Shown: positions 53,619 to 63,769 of the stretch, one piece after another
Layout of the letters: each line of letters opens with the position of its first letter
Numbering within the stretch: the stretch's first letter is position 1
Assembly (NCBI RefSeq): GCF_018310345.1
Contig: NZ_JAGXBY010000001.1
Location: forward strand, 558,001-622,000
Source: Ornithinibacillus massiliensis
Lineage (GTDB): Bacteria; Bacillota; Bacilli; Bacillales; Amphibacillaceae
Direction of reading: 5' to 3'
Length of the DNA: 64,000 bases
Made by a program: the position numbers and the translations under genes
The notes under the pieces: model-generated
Databases searched by the model: none
What the model was told of the DNA's origin: nothing
What the model saw: only the letters and a program-made list of their open reading frames with translations

Positions 53619-54530
53619 TCAACGATCACGCATTTTCATTTTTCGCATTGGGAATCGGTAAATGGATCCTAGATAGATAACTAATGCGAGCCAGATGAAA
53701 CTAAAGGCAATAAGATGCTCCCTGGTAAATGTTTCATGATAGATAAATACGCCAATCAACAACATTAAGGTTGGTGCGATATACTGAAGGATACCGACCA
53801 TTGCTAATGGTATCCGTTTAGCACCACTGGCAAACAATAGCAGTGGAATAGCGGTCATTGCACCAGCACCGATTAAAAGGAGATTTTTCATAGAGGTAAT
53901 ATCCTGCACAGAAAAGGAATTCTCCGGTATAAGAAATAGATATATAAGCGCAATAGGTGTAATAATCAACGTTTCAATGGTTAGCCCATACATGGCAGGA
54001 ATATCAACCATTTTCTTAAATAAACCATATAATGCAAAACTAACGGCCAAGAATAAGGATACCCAAGGAAAGACACCATAGCTCACGGTCAGGTATAAAA
54101 CGCCTACTCCCGCTAAGATAACAGATACGGTTTGACTTTTAGTTAGCTTTTCCTTTAGTACGATAATCGCTAGTAAAATACTAACCAATGGATTAATATA
54201 GTATCCTAGACTTGCTTGTAGCATATGGTCACTATTAACGGCCCAAATATAGACGAGCCAGTTCAAGCTAATGACAACAGAAGCTAAGGTAATACTAATG
54301 AGTTTTTTCTTATCTTTTACTATCCGTTTCCATTCTGTCCCAAGCCCCTGCCATTTTCGCATAGAAAGAACAACAACTATCATAAAAACAAAGGACCAAA
54401 CAATCCGGTGTGCCAAAATTTCCCCTGCTGGCACCTCCTCAATTAACTTCCAATAAATCGGAAGAAGTCCCCAAACTACATATGCAAACACTGCATATAG
54501 CATGCCAATTTTATCAGATTTCTGCTCCAT
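53619..54530 (-). CDS. rarD: RarD-type EamA-family transporter
   Basis: 303 aa with ten membrane helices of the EamA/DMT superfamily. The opening KIGMLYAVFAYVVWGLLPIYWK, followed by EILAHRIVWSF, is typical of RarD ('chloramphenicol-sensitive protein') members. It probably exports a small metabolite; the substrate is unknown. The frame continues 20 codons upstream, but the ATG at 54530 follows AAGAAGGG and begins the conserved part. Confidence 0.85.
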   Translation of the reverse strand: MEQKSDKIGMLYAVFAYVVWGLLPIYWKLIEEVPAGEILAHRIVWSFVFMIVVVLSMRKWQGLGTEWKRIVKDKKKLISITLASVVISLNWLVYIWAVNSDHMLQASLGYYINPLVSILLAIIVLKEKLTKSQTVSVILAGVGVLYLTVSYGVFPWVSLFLAVSFALYGLFKKMVDIPAMYGLTIETLIITPIALIYLFLIPENSFSVQDITSMKNLLLIGAGAMTAIPLLLFASGAKRIPLAMVGILQYIAPTLMLLIGVFIYHETFTREHLIAFSFIWLALVIYLGSIYRFPMRKMKMRDR

Positions 54531-54613
54531 GTTAACCCTTCTTTTCTTCAAATAATTACTAATGTTAGAACTGATTTTATAAAAAGGCAATTAAAAGGCT
54601 TAGGGGAAACAAA

Positions 54614-54628
54614 AGAAAACGCTTTCAT
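54614..54628. promoter_or_regulatory. Probable CcpA (cre) site upstream of the methionine gamma-lyase gene
   Basis: ATGAAAGCGTTTTCT (minus strand) fits WTGNAANCGNWNNCW at all fixed positions. It lies between the divergent rarD and mdeA genes, 66 bases before the mdeA ATG, in promoter range of both. Confidence 0.55.
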
Positions 54629-54693
54629 AATTTAGGGTAATAGAATATGATAGTAGTAGATTCCGTATTAAGTTAAAGTTGAGGAGGAGAAGT

Positions 54694-55908
54694 ATGACAC
54701 GTTCGTATAAACATATGGAAACGTCTGTTATTCATGAGGGCTATGATACAAAAGAGATGTTAGGAAGCCTTACGCCACCATTATTTCAAACCTCGACCTA
54801 CACATTTGAATCGGCAGAGCAAGGGGAAAGACGCTTTGCGGGTGAAGAGGATGGGTACATTTATTCTCGACTAGGAAATCCAACCGTAACCATATTAGAA
54901 GAAAGAATTGCTGCGCTTGAAAACGGGGAGCGAGGACTGGCATTTAGCTCAGGAATGGCCGCGATATCGGCTGTTTTAATTGCCTTAACGAAGGCAAATG
55001 ATCATGTCCTTTGTTCTTCTGGACTGTATGGATGTACATTTGGATTATTAACGATGATGAAAGAAAAATATAATATTACACATGATTTTTCCAGCATGGG
55101 GACAGAGGAGGCGATTCGTTCTAAGATTAAGCCTGAAACAGTCTGTATCTATGTGGAGACACCTATTAATCCGACAATGAGGCTGATTGACTTAGAGATG
55201 GTAGCAAGAGTTGCAAAAGAAAATGACATAGTAGTTGTTGTAGACAATACGTTTGCATCACCTTATTTACAAAATCCATTAGATTTAGGCTGTGATATTG
55301 TGCTTCATAGCGCAACGAAATATATAGGAGGGCACGGAGATGTCATTGCAGGTCTAGCAGTAGGAAAGAAGGATTTATTAGATGAGATCGCAATGACTAC
55401 GTTAAAGGATATCGGTGGTGTTATAGCACCATTTGATGCGTGGTTATTGTTAAGGGGGTTAAAAACATTACCTGTTCGGATGGAACGTCATTGTACGAAT
55501 GCTGAGGAAATAGTGAAGCGTTTAAAGGCGCACCCTAATGTTTCAACCGTGTATTATCCAAATGATGAGTCTCACCCAGATTATCCTATTATGAAAAAAC
55601 AGATGAGGCGTGGCGGGGGAGTCATTTCATTTTCATTAAAAGGGACAAAGAAAGATGCGCAAGCCTTTCTAAACCATCTATCTTTCTTAAAGATTGCCGT
55701 TTCCCTTGGCGATACCGAAACATTAATTGAGCATCCCGCAACGATGACCCATGCCGTTGTACCAGAAGAATCTAGAGAAAAGATGGGAATTACCGATCAA
55801 TTAATACGCTTGTCAGTTGGATTAGAAGCCTGGCAGGACATCTGGGCGGATTTGGAGCAAGCACTTAACCAAATCAAGATTAACTCGGACGCTTACTCCA
55901 AGGCTTAA
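54694..55908 (+). CDS. mdeA: Methionine gamma-lyase (Cys/Met metabolism PLP enzyme)
   Basis: 404 aa, Cys/Met-metabolism PLP family. It splits L-methionine to methanethiol, 2-oxobutyrate and ammonia. Y112 and C114 in SSGLYGCTFGLL match the tyrosine and the cysteine typical of methionine gamma-lyases (cystathionine lyases usually lack the Cys). PLP lysine K209 in HSATKYIGGHGD; D184 in VVVDNTFASP. The frame opens 5 codons earlier, but the ATG at 54694 follows GAGGAGGAG. Its 3' end overlaps the convergent gene by 29 bases. Cystathionine gamma-lyase is the alternative. Confidence 0.85.
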   Translation: MTRSYKHMETSVIHEGYDTKEMLGSLTPPLFQTSTYTFESAEQGERRFAGEEDGYIYSRLGNPTVTILEERIAALENGERGLAFSSGMAAISAVLIALTKANDHVLCSSGLYGCTFGLLTMMKEKYNITHDFSSMGTEEAIRSKIKPETVCIYVETPINPTMRLIDLEMVARVAKENDIVVVVDNTFASPYLQNPLDLGCDIVLHSATKYIGGHGDVIAGLAVGKKDLLDEIAMTTLKDIGGVIAPFDAWLLLRGLKTLPVRMERHCTNAEEIVKRLKAHPNVSTVYYPNDESHPDYPIMKKQMRRGGGVISFSLKGTKKDAQAFLNHLSFLKIAVSLGDTETLIEHPATMTHAVVPEESREKMGITDQLIRLSVGLEAWQDIWADLEQALNQIKINSDAYSKA

Positions 55909-56437
55909 GGGTCCCGATGACAGTTTCTCGATAATCGTGCTTAATCACTTTGATGACACCACTTGCGATCTCCTCATGTGTGAGCCATCTGGAATTTCTA
56001 TTTTCTAATACGAAGCCTAAATAAACACGTCTGTATTCACAATTATCAGGTACAGTCGTGTTTTCTTTTACAAAGAAAGAAGAGCTTCCTTGTACGTGAA
56101 TTAATTTCCAAGGTTTCTTTCTCTCCTTTACTACCTTTAAAATCGTTGGTAATGCATGGGGAGCGGAATTATGAATCCAGCTAACGATTAGATCGGGATA
56201 CCCACCTTTTAGTTGGATCGCTTCTTGTATCTTTTTTTGAAGTGCAGCTTCATCATGGTAATCAACTGAGATGGAATAAAGCTTATGGGGAAAGAGGCAT
56301 CTTCCTTGCATAGCTTGAAACTTATTTTTATTTCGATGCACGACATACACATCATAACCTTCTTCTGCGAGAAAGTGACAAACTCTCTCTAACATTCCTG
56401 TTCCACCGATAACAATAGCAAATGAATTTTTAGTCAT
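55880..56437 (-). CDS. Short-chain dehydrogenase-like NAD(P)-binding protein
   Basis: 185 aa. N-terminal Rossmann motif FAIVIGGTGMLERV, HRNKNKF after strand 2 and IVSWIHNSAPHALPTIL in the middle. A YxxxK catalytic pair typical of classical SDRs is not evident, so it may bind a nucleotide without the usual chemistry. ATG with AAGGGGG upstream. Its 3' end runs 29 bases into the end of the convergent mdeA gene, so no terminator fits between the two. Function unknown. Confidence 0.7.
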   Translation of the reverse strand: MTKNSFAIVIGGTGMLERVCHFLAEEGYDVYVVHRNKNKFQAMQGRCLFPHKLYSISVDYHDEAALQKKIQEAIQLKGGYPDLIVSWIHNSAPHALPTILKVVKERKKPWKLIHVQGSSSFFVKENTTVPDNCEYRRVYLGFVLENRNSRWLTHEEIASGVIKVIKHDYRETVIGTLKPWSKRPS

Positions 56438-56576
56438 GCTTTTATCCCCCTTCTGTTATATTATTATATAATGAATGGTTCTGTATAAACGAACATACAA
56501 GAAGTATGCTATAGTTACTTATGTTCATTAGTTTGGTGAATCGGATTAATTTTATTTAGATAGAGGGGTAATTGGT

Positions 56577-58013
56577 ATGGAATTCATGCCATATTTATTA
56601 TTTGCGATTATATTGTTTAACATTGCACTAGGAATATCAATTGTATTCCTAGAGCGTAAAGATGCTACGGCCACATGGGCATGGCTCATGGTATTGCTTT
56701 TCATACCAATTGCTGGGTTCTTCTTGTACTTGATTTTTGGTAGACGATTAAGCGGAAAGCGTATCTTCACATGGGATGCAAAATCTAAGCTTGGTGTGAA
56801 GAAGACGGTTCAGTCCCAGCTAAGAGCGATTGAAAATAATCAATTTGTTTTTAATGAATTAGAAGAGTATAAGGACTTGTACTATTTACATTTACGAAAT
56901 GATGATGCGATATTAACTCAAAATAATGCCATCGACATATTTGTGGATGGAAAAGAGAAGTTCAAGTCATTACTTGATGATATGGAACGCGCAAAAGACC
57001 ATATTCATCTATTATATTACATTATTCGTCATGATGAATTAGGTTTACAAATTGCCAATATGCTTCTCAAAAAGGCGAAAGAAGGCGTAGAAGTTAGGGT
57101 GCTATATGATGCTCTTGGTACTCGTTCTTTAAGACCAAAATATATGAAAGTTCTCAGAAAAGCTGGGGTACAATTAGAGGCATTTTTCCCATCATTGATT
57201 CCGAAAATTAATTTCAAGCTCAATTATCGCAATCACAGAAAGCTAGCTATTATTGATGGGAAAGTAGGTTACATCGGTGGATTTAATATTGGCGATGAGT
57301 ATTTGGGCAAGAGTAAGAAGTTTGGTTATTGGCGTGACACGCATCTTAGAATTATCGGTGATGCAGTTCAAAGTATGCAGACTCGTTTTATTCTAGACTG
57401 GAACCAGGCTTCGAAGCAGGATATTCATTATGATAAACGATACTATGCTTCTGTACCAAAGGGTAAAGCAGGTGTTCAAATTGTTTCCAGTGGTCCAGAT
57501 TCGAACTGGGAGCAGATCAAAAATGGTTATATAAAAATGATTTTGTCCGCTAAAGAATACGTCTATATACAGACTCCTTACTTTATCCCGGATGAGAGCT
57601 TAAGAGATGCGATTCGAATAGCAGCCTTATCTGGTGTTAAAGTGAAAATTATGATTCCGAATAAGCCAGACCACCCATTTGTATATTGGGCAACGCTTTC
57701 CTATGTAGGAGACATGTTACAAGCAGGTGCAGAGGTTTATATTTATCAAAAAGGCTTTCTACATTCAAAAACAATTGTGGTAGATGGTAAAATTGCTTCT
57801 GTTGGAACGGCGAATATTGACGTGAGAAGCTTCCGTTTGAATTTCGAAGTGAATGCTTTTCTGTATGACCGTACCCTTGCAGCAAAGCTAGTCGAAGCCT
57901 TTCATGAGGATGTAGGGAACTCCACACAAATGACGAGTAAACTCTACAACAAACGTTCGTTTGGAATACGAATAAAAGAATCGGTATCAAGATTACTCTC
58001 ACCAATACTATAG
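56577..58013 (+). CDS. cls: Cardiolipin synthase
   Basis: 478 aa. Two N-terminal membrane helices (PLDc_N region, about residues 3-55) and two phospholipase D HKD motifs: HRKLAIIDGKVGYIGGFNIGDEY (near 222) and HSKTIVVDGKIASVGTANIDVRS (near 400). It condenses two phosphatidylglycerol molecules to cardiolipin in the membrane. Both motifs keep H, K and D and the following Gly/Asn-rich segment, so it should be active. ATG with AGAGGGG upstream. Single gene. The promoter region contains an extended -10 TGCTATAGT. Confidence 0.92.
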   Translation: MEFMPYLLFAIILFNIALGISIVFLERKDATATWAWLMVLLFIPIAGFFLYLIFGRRLSGKRIFTWDAKSKLGVKKTVQSQLRAIENNQFVFNELEEYKDLYYLHLRNDDAILTQNNAIDIFVDGKEKFKSLLDDMERAKDHIHLLYYIIRHDELGLQIANMLLKKAKEGVEVRVLYDALGTRSLRPKYMKVLRKAGVQLEAFFPSLIPKINFKLNYRNHRKLAIIDGKVGYIGGFNIGDEYLGKSKKFGYWRDTHLRIIGDAVQSMQTRFILDWNQASKQDIHYDKRYYASVPKGKAGVQIVSSGPDSNWEQIKNGYIKMILSAKEYVYIQTPYFIPDESLRDAIRIAALSGVKVKIMIPNKPDHPFVYWATLSYVGDMLQAGAEVYIYQKGFLHSKTIVVDGKIASVGTANIDVRSFRLNFEVNAFLYDRTLAAKLVEAFHEDVGNSTQMTSKLYNKRSFGIRIKESVSRLLSPIL

Positions 58014-58194
58014 GAGAAGTAATCGTACGATTATGATTTGCTTATTAAACGTAAAAAGGTGGCTAGAATCAGCAAGGGGTCCTATCTGGTTTCCTATTAT
58101 CGTTCGCAAGGGTCTGACTGAGGACGTTTTACCGCTTATTTAATAGAAAAGGGTTCTCTTATATTCGTTAACTAACTTTTGGAGTGATGTTCAA

Positions 58195-58710
58195 TTGGAA
58201 AAAAAACCATGTTCAAGTTCATTAGCAGTTAAAACATCTCATGTATTACCACCAGATACCAATTATCACGGCACATTATTCGGTGGTACGTTAATGGCTC
58301 ATATTGATGATGTCGCAGCAATTGCAGCGGTTCGCCATTGCCGTAAAGCGGTAGTTACAGCTTCTACGGACTCTGTTGACTTTTTAGAGCCTGTAAAGCA
58401 AGGTAACTCTATTTGTGTGGAAGCATTTGTCACTTGGACACGTAATACATCGATGGAAGTATTCGTAAAAGCAGTAACAGAAGACCTGCTTACAGGGAAG
58501 CGTAAAGTATGTGCAACGGCCTTTTTAACCTTTGTAGCGGTGGATGAAAATCTACGCCCTGTTCCCGTACCAGAGGTTTACCCAGAGACTGAATCAGAGA
58601 AGCTGTTACATGAAGGTGCACCTTTACGTGCAGAGCGCCGTAAAGAGCGAAGAAAGTATTCCAGAGAATTCGCCGACAAGTTTGGAACATCATATCCGTG
58701 GAATAATTAG
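58195..58710 (+). CDS. Acyl-CoA thioesterase, hotdog fold (YkhA-like)
   Basis: 171 aa, one hotdog domain. NYHGTLFGGTLMAHIDDVAAIAA near the N-terminus contains the conserved Asn/Gly/Asp features of the BFIT/BACH-type acyl-CoA hydrolases. DFLEPVKQGNSICVEAFVTWT is the second signature. It hydrolyses acyl-CoA to free acid and CoA. The start is a TTG with GGAGTGAT 6 bases upstream. The 58014-58194 gap before it shows only an AATCGTACGATT palindrome of unknown meaning. Confidence 0.85.
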   Translation: MEKKPCSSSLAVKTSHVLPPDTNYHGTLFGGTLMAHIDDVAAIAAVRHCRKAVVTASTDSVDFLEPVKQGNSICVEAFVTWTRNTSMEVFVKAVTEDLLTGKRKVCATAFLTFVAVDENLRPVPVPEVYPETESEKLLHEGAPLRAERRKERRKYSREFADKFGTSYPWNN

Positions 58711-58789
58711 ACATCTTACAGTAAAATTATAAGATGTGTGTTTCTAGGCAAATAGGAAAGTGTAATAATCTTTCCTGCATAGCATTAGA

Positions 58790-58822
58790 AAAGGAGCCTA
58801 TTTTTATAGGGCTTCTTTCTTT
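58790..58822 (+). terminator. Terminator after the thioesterase gene
   Basis: AAAGGAGCCTAT (58790-58801) pairs with ATAGGGCTTCTTT (58806-58818; one bulge, one wobble), then CTTTATT. A second smaller hairpin, AGGAAAG/CTTTCCT, lies just upstream (58754-58776). Confidence 0.6.
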
Positions 58823-58896
58823 ATTGTGAGGGAAATTCTCATAATTGGTTATCCTAAGCATATGAATGTAGCTAAGACAGAAGAGAAAGGGGTTAC

Positions 58897-60321
58897 ATGA
58901 TGACGTTTATTGAAAATTTAGTTGGTGAAGCTAATGATATTTTATGGTCATATGTACTTATTATTGTATTAATTGGATTAGGCTTGTATTTTACAATACG
59001 AACGAAACTTGTTCAATTCATTAACATTCCAGAAATGTTCCGGGTTATCTTTGACAAGCGAAGTATTAATGCCTCGGGTAAGAAAGGTACGTCTTCATTC
59101 CAGGCATTTGCAATTAGTGCAGCATCTAGAGTTGGAACCGGTAACCTCGCTGGGGTAGCATCAGCTGTTGCCATTGGTGGCCCTGGTGCAATATTTTGGA
59201 TGTGGGTAATTGCCTTATTAGGAGCGGCATCGGGCTTTGTAGAAAGTACGTTAGCTCAAGTATATAAGGTTCCAGAAAAGAGCCAATATCGTGGTGGACC
59301 TGCTTACTATATGGAAAAAGGCCTCAAAAGCCGTTGGTTAGGGATCATATTTGCGATTACGATAACATTTACATATGGGCTCGTATTCAACTCTGTGCAA
59401 TCGAATACGATTAGCCTTGCGTTTGATGATCAGTTTCATATTTCAGGATCTACAATGGCAATTATATTATTAGTCCTAGTAGCATTAGTTATTTTTGGCG
59501 GTTTAAAAAGTATAGCGAATGTGTCGCAAGTAATCGTTCCAGTTATGGCTACCATCTATTTACTGATTGCCTTTTATGTTGTGCTAATCAATATTGGTGC
59601 AATCCCTGAAATCATATCACTTATATTTGCTAATGCATTTGGTTTACGAGAGGTTGCTGGTGGTGGATTTGGTGCAGCAATCATGATGGGAATTAAACGT
59701 GGATTATTCTCGAATGAGGCAGGTATGGGGAGTGCACCTAATGCTGCCGCGACAGCAGAAGTGTCTCACCCGGTAAAACAAGGATTAATCCAAGCATTAG
59801 GAGTATTCTTTGATACGTTATTAATTTGTACAGCAACAGGATTTATCATTATAACTGCAGGTAATTATGCTGGCAGTGATTTAGATGGAATCCAATTAAC
59901 ACAGAACGCCTTTACGCAGCATGTTGGTGATTGGTCAGGAATCTTTATTGCGATTGCGATATTCCTCTTTGCTTATAGCTCTATATTAGGGAATTACTAT
60001 TATGGTGAAAGTAATATTGGCTATATTAAAGATAGCCCAGGATGGTTATTTGTGTATCGTCTGGCAGTATTAGCAATGGTTGCTTTTGGTGCATTAGCGA
60101 GCTTTGACTTTGTTTGGGCACTAGCAGATTTAACGATGGCGATTATGGCATTAATCAACCTGTATGCAATCACGAAGCTCTATAAAATTGTGCATGTTGT
60201 ATTACGGGATTACCGTGAGCAGCGTCGTGCAGGGAAGGATCCTGTATTTAATCGCGAAATATTGGATGATCCAAGTGGAGTTGAATTTTGGGAACCTGGA
60301 CAGGTGAAAGGAAAAGAATAG
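58897..60321 (+). CDS. Sodium:alanine (amino acid) symporter, AGCS family
   Basis: 474 aa with about ten membrane helices. Signatures of the AlsT/AgcS family: SSFQAFAISAASRVGTGNLAGVASAVAIGGPGAIFWMW and GIKRGLFSNEAGMGSAPNAAATAEVSHPVKQG. It imports alanine, glycine or glutamine with Na+. ATG (a second ATG follows) with AAAGGGG upstream. Own terminator, so it is not part of the hut operon that follows, although it could be functionally linked to amino acid use. Confidence 0.88.
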   Translation: MMTFIENLVGEANDILWSYVLIIVLIGLGLYFTIRTKLVQFINIPEMFRVIFDKRSINASGKKGTSSFQAFAISAASRVGTGNLAGVASAVAIGGPGAIFWMWVIALLGAASGFVESTLAQVYKVPEKSQYRGGPAYYMEKGLKSRWLGIIFAITITFTYGLVFNSVQSNTISLAFDDQFHISGSTMAIILLVLVALVIFGGLKSIANVSQVIVPVMATIYLLIAFYVVLINIGAIPEIISLIFANAFGLREVAGGGFGAAIMMGIKRGLFSNEAGMGSAPNAAATAEVSHPVKQGLIQALGVFFDTLLICTATGFIIITAGNYAGSDLDGIQLTQNAFTQHVGDWSGIFIAIAIFLFAYSSILGNYYYGESNIGYIKDSPGWLFVYRLAVLAMVAFGALASFDFVWALADLTMAIMALINLYAITKLYKIVHVVLRDYREQRRAGKDPVFNREILDDPSGVEFWEPGQVKGKE

Positions 60322-60330
60322 CGTAATAGG

Positions 60331-60366
60331 ATAGACATTCGTCATGAGGCGGATGTCTATTTTTTT
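60331..60366 (+). terminator. Terminator after the symporter gene
   Basis: ATAGACATTCGTC (60331-60343) pairs with GGCGGATGTCTAT (60348-60360; two T-G pairs), then TTTTTT. Confidence 0.8.
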
Positions 60367-60413
60367 GCTTAATAATTGGGAAATTACTCCTAAACAATAT
60401 ATTGCAATAGCTA

Positions 60414-60428
60414 ATGAAAGCGTTTAAA
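60414..60428. promoter_or_regulatory. cre-like sequence upstream of hutH
   Basis: ATGAAAGCGTTTAAA matches the CcpA consensus WTGNAANCGNWNNCW except for the fixed C near the end. Catabolite repression of hut through CcpA is known in B. subtilis, which makes this one-mismatch site plausible. Confidence 0.4.
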
Positions 60429-60509
60429 ATAAAGAAAAGTAAGAAAATTGTAAATGGGGTATGGTAATGAAATCAGTCCATCCATTATATATAGTAATTG
60501 TCCATAATC

Positions 60510-60543
60510 AAGGAGGTTAGGTAATATACCTAGCCTCCTTTTA
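60510..60543 (+). terminator. Leader terminator upstream of hutH (possible HutP-type antitermination site)
   Basis: A 14-bp stem, 60510-60523 with 60527-60540 (one G-T pair), is followed by TTTTACTTTG. It lies about 50 bases before the hutH ATG, after the upstream gene's own terminator, so it must act on the hut leader itself. In B. subtilis HutP with histidine opens such a terminator by binding spaced NAG triplets; TAG triplets occur at 60518 and 60531 in the stem and at 60492. No hutP gene lies in this window. Confidence 0.6.
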
Positions 60544-60591
60544 CTTTGTTCACTTTAACTTAGTAACGTGATGCTATAAAGGGGTGTCGTA

Positions 60592-62115
60592 ATGATTGTA
60601 TTAACAGGAAAATCCTTAACGTTAGATGATGTTGGCAGGATTGTTTTCCAAAATGAACAAGTCGTTTTATGTGATCGTCAACGAGAGAAACTAAAACAGA
60701 ATCGCGAAATCGTAGAGGAAATGCTCCAGGATAAAAAAGTGATGTATGGAATCAATACGGGCTTTGGCAAGTTAAGTGACCATCGAATTAGTGATGAAGA
60801 CTTAGAAGCACTGCAACTAAACTTAATTCACTCCCATGCTTGTGGTGTAGGCGAACCCTTCGATGAAAAAATTAGTAAAACAATGGTACTACTTCGAGCA
60901 AATGCACTTGCCCAAGGATATTCTGGTGTTCGGGTTGAACTAGTTCAATCATTAATAAATCTAGTCAATGCTAACATTTGTCCGGTCATTCCCCAGCAGG
61001 GCTCTCTTGGTGCAAGTGGTGACTTGGCTCCATTATCCCATCTTGCTCTAGTAGTGATGGGTGAGGGAGAAGTGTTTTATCAAGGAAAGCGGATGCCAAG
61101 CATGGACGCATTACAAGGTAATGGGCTAACACCTTTAATCTTAAAAGCAAAAGAAGGTTTAGCATTAATTAATGGAACCCAGGCGATGACCGCAACCGGG
61201 GTTGTGGCGTATTTAGAGATGGAAAAGTTGTTACATCAAGGTGAGTTAACAGCTTGCATGACAATGGAAGGGTTACGTGGCATTAGAGAAGCATTGGATG
61301 CAGATTTGCACCGTGTAAGAGGACATCAAGAGCAAATAGATGTAGCAAAACGAATGCGACATAGTTTACAGGATAGCAAGCTAATAAGTTCACAAGGGGA
61401 ATTTCGAGTACAGGATGCCTATTCATTACGGTGTATCCCACAGGTTCTCGGAGCCTCTTGGCAAACACTTCACTATGCCAAAGAAAAATTAACTACAGAG
61501 ATGAATGCAGTAACAGATAATCCATTAATTTTCTCAGAGGATTGGAAGGTTATATCTGGTGGTAATTTTCATGGTCAACCTATTGCCTTTACGATGGATT
61601 TTTTAAAGCTTGGCATTGCGGAACTAGCTAATATTGCCGAGCGAAGAATTGAACGCCTTGTAAATCCTCAGCTAAATGATTTACCGGCATTCCTAAGTCC
61701 GAATCCAGGGTTAGAATCGGGAGCGATGATTATGCAATATAGTGCAGCGGCGCTCGTTTCGGAAAATAAAACCTTGGCCCATCCTGCTAGTGTCGATTCG
61801 ATTCCTTCTTCAGCTAATCAAGAGGATCATGTCAGTATGGGAACGATTGCTGCAAGGCATGCACTAGCCATGTTGCAAAATACAAGAAGGGTAATTGCAA
61901 TTGAACTCATTTGTGCGATGCAGGCGGTGGAATATCGAGGCGTTGAAAAAATGGCCACGAGTACGAGAGAGTTCTACAACAAAGCTCGAAAGGTAGTTGC
62001 AAGTATTCGAAAGGATCGCGTGTTTTCAACAGATATAGAAAGGCTAACAGCTTGGCTGAAGGAATCAGATGCAAGTCAGGTTATGAATCAAATTGGAGAG
62101 GTGGAAAATGTATGA
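60592..62115 (+). CDS. hutH: Histidine ammonia-lyase
   Basis: 507 aa. First step of histidine degradation: removes ammonia to give urocanate. The catalytic MIO group forms from A141-S142-G143 in [20 protein letters not shown]. Other family blocks are YGINTGFGK near residue 52, NGTQAMTA, and the [16 protein letters not shown] and TDNPLIF segments. ATG start with GGGGTG upstream. First hut gene; its TGA overlaps the hutU ATG by four bases. Probably controlled by the leader terminator and by carbon catabolite repression. Confidence 0.95.
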   Translation: MIVLTGKSLTLDDVGRIVFQNEQVVLCDRQREKLKQNREIVEEMLQDKKVMYGINTGFGKLSDHRISDEDLEALQLNLIHSHACGVGEPFDEKISKTMVLLRANALAQGYSGVRVELVQSLINLVNANICPVIPQQGSLGASGDLAPLSHLALVVMGEGEVFYQGKRMPSMDALQGNGLTPLILKAKEGLALINGTQAMTATGVVAYLEMEKLLHQGELTACMTMEGLRGIREALDADLHRVRGHQEQIDVAKRMRHSLQDSKLISSQGEFRVQDAYSLRCIPQVLGASWQTLHYAKEKLTTEMNAVTDNPLIFSEDWKVISGGNFHGQPIAFTMDFLKLGIAELANIAERRIERLVNPQLNDLPAFLSPNPGLESGAMIMQYSAAALVSENKTLAHPASVDSIPSSANQEDHVSMGTIAARHALAMLQNTRRVIAIELICAMQAVEYRGVEKMATSTREFYNKARKVVASIRKDRVFSTDIERLTAWLKESDASQVMNQIGEVENV

Positions 62116-63764
62116 AAAGAAAAGAGGTACGTGCTAAAAAGGGGTTGGAATTAGCGTGTAAAGGTTGGGAGCAGGAAGCAGCTCTGAGAATGCTGTATAA
62201 CAACTTAGATCCGGAGGTGGCAGAGAATCCACAAGAGCTTGTTGTGTATGGAGGTATTGGGAAAGCAGCACGAAATTGGGATGCATTTGATGTGATTGTA
62301 CGCACCTTACGAACTTTGGAAAACGATGAAACAATGCTGATTCAATCTGGTAAGCCTGTTGGAGTCTTTAAAACTCATAAACACGCGCCAAGAGTGTTAC
62401 TGTCTAATTCGGTATTAGTACCGAAATGGGCTAACTGGGAGCACTTTCATGAACTCGATCAGAAAGGACTAATGATGTATGGGCAAATGACAGCGGGAAG
62501 CTGGATCTATATCGGAACGCAAGGGATATTACAAGGAACGTATGAGACATTCTCTGCAGTTGCGAAAAAGCACTTTGGTGGGACTTTAAAAGGGACCATT
62601 ACATTAACTGCTGGTCTTGGTGGAATGGGTGGAGCGCAACCTTTAGCGGTAACCATGAACGAAGGAATTGTCATAGCAGTTGAAGTAGATAGAGACCGTA
62701 TTGAAAAACGCTTAAAGACGAAATATTGCGATGTGATGACAGATAGTATCGATGAAGCCATCCGATGGGCTAAGGAAGCCAAAGCACAGGGAAAGGCATT
62801 ATCCATTGCATTACTTGGCAATGCAGCAGAGGTTCATCAAGCTCTCTTACAGCAGGATATTAAGATCGATATCGTGACAGATCAAACTTCCGCACATGAC
62901 CCGTTAAATGGTTATATTCCGATAGGTTACTCGGTCGAAGAAGCGGTAGCACTCCGTAAAGCGGACCCTGACAAGTATATGGCACTAGCAAAGCAAAGTA
63001 TGGCGAAACATGTTGATACGATGTTGACCTATCTGGAACAAGGTTCGATAGTATTTGATTATGGGAACAATATTCGACAAGTTGCCAAGGATGAGGGGGT
63101 TGAAAAAGCATTTAGCTTTCCTGGCTTTGTACCAGCTTATATTCGACCATTGTTCTGTGAAGGGAAAGGTCCATTCCGTTGGGCTGCGTTATCTGGTGAT
63201 CCAGAGGATATTTATCGTACGGATGCATTAATTAAAGAGCTATTTCCAGAAAATAAACCCCTTATTCGCTGGATTGATATAGCAAAGGAAAAAGTTGCTT
63301 TTCAAGGTCTACCATCTCGAATCTGTTGGTTAGGCTATGGGGAACGGGTAAAAATGGGGTTAGCAATCAATGAGTTAGTTCGTAACGGAGAGTTGAAGGC
63401 ACCAATCGTCATTGGTCGTGATCATTTAGACTGTGGATCTGTTGCTTCACCAAATCGTGAAACAGAAGGAATGAAAGATGGCAGTGATGCAATTGGGGAC
63501 TGGGCAGTATTAAATGCATTGATTAATACAGCTGCTGGTGGTTCTTGGATTTCTTTCCACCATGGGGGAGGAGTTGGAATGGGCTACTCACTACATGCTG
63601 GAATGGTCGCTGTAGCAGATGGTACAGACTTAGCGAAGGAAAGATTGGAAAGGGTTTTAACAACAGACCCAGGGATGGGGATCATTCGCCATGCTGATGC
63701 TGGATACGAAAAAGCGCAGGAATTTGCAGATAAACATCATATCACAATACCGATGAGGGGGTAA
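62112..63764 (+). CDS. hutU: Urocanate hydratase
   Basis: 550 aa. Second step: hydrates urocanate to imidazolonepropionate, using NAD+ as an electrophile. NAD-binding segment [16 protein letters not shown]; the active-site cysteine lies in [34 protein letters not shown] is near the C-terminus. The frame is open 20 codons upstream inside hutH, but the ATG at 62112 has GGAGAGGTGG upstream and overlaps the hutH stop (ATGA), which indicates coupling. Full length for the family. Confidence 0.94.
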   Translation: MKRKEVRAKKGLELACKGWEQEAALRMLYNNLDPEVAENPQELVVYGGIGKAARNWDAFDVIVRTLRTLENDETMLIQSGKPVGVFKTHKHAPRVLLSNSVLVPKWANWEHFHELDQKGLMMYGQMTAGSWIYIGTQGILQGTYETFSAVAKKHFGGTLKGTITLTAGLGGMGGAQPLAVTMNEGIVIAVEVDRDRIEKRLKTKYCDVMTDSIDEAIRWAKEAKAQGKALSIALLGNAAEVHQALLQQDIKIDIVTDQTSAHDPLNGYIPIGYSVEEAVALRKADPDKYMALAKQSMAKHVDTMLTYLEQGSIVFDYGNNIRQVAKDEGVEKAFSFPGFVPAYIRPLFCEGKGPFRWAALSGDPEDIYRTDALIKELFPENKPLIRWIDIAKEKVAFQGLPSRICWLGYGERVKMGLAINELVRNGELKAPIVIGRDHLDCGSVASPNRETEGMKDGSDAIGDWAVLNALINTAAGGSWISFHHGGGVGMGYSLHAGMVAVADGTDLAKERLERVLTTDPGMGIIRHADAGYEKAQEFADKHHITIPMRG

Positions 63765-63769
63765 TTTAG

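Noticed and set aside
53558..53680. 40-codon plus-strand frame (begins MHSIDLHLVLAAQKG) overlapping the end of rarD
   Set aside because: The composition looks protein-like, but there is no ribosome site and it overlaps a clear gene on the other strand; kept only as a note.
56485..56530. SOS box (LexA/DinR) before cls, suggested by CGAACATAC
   Set aside because: Only one half-site matches CGAAC-N4-GTTCG; the second half is missing at the required spacing. GAACATA/TATGTTC are 29 bases apart from start to start, too far for LexA.
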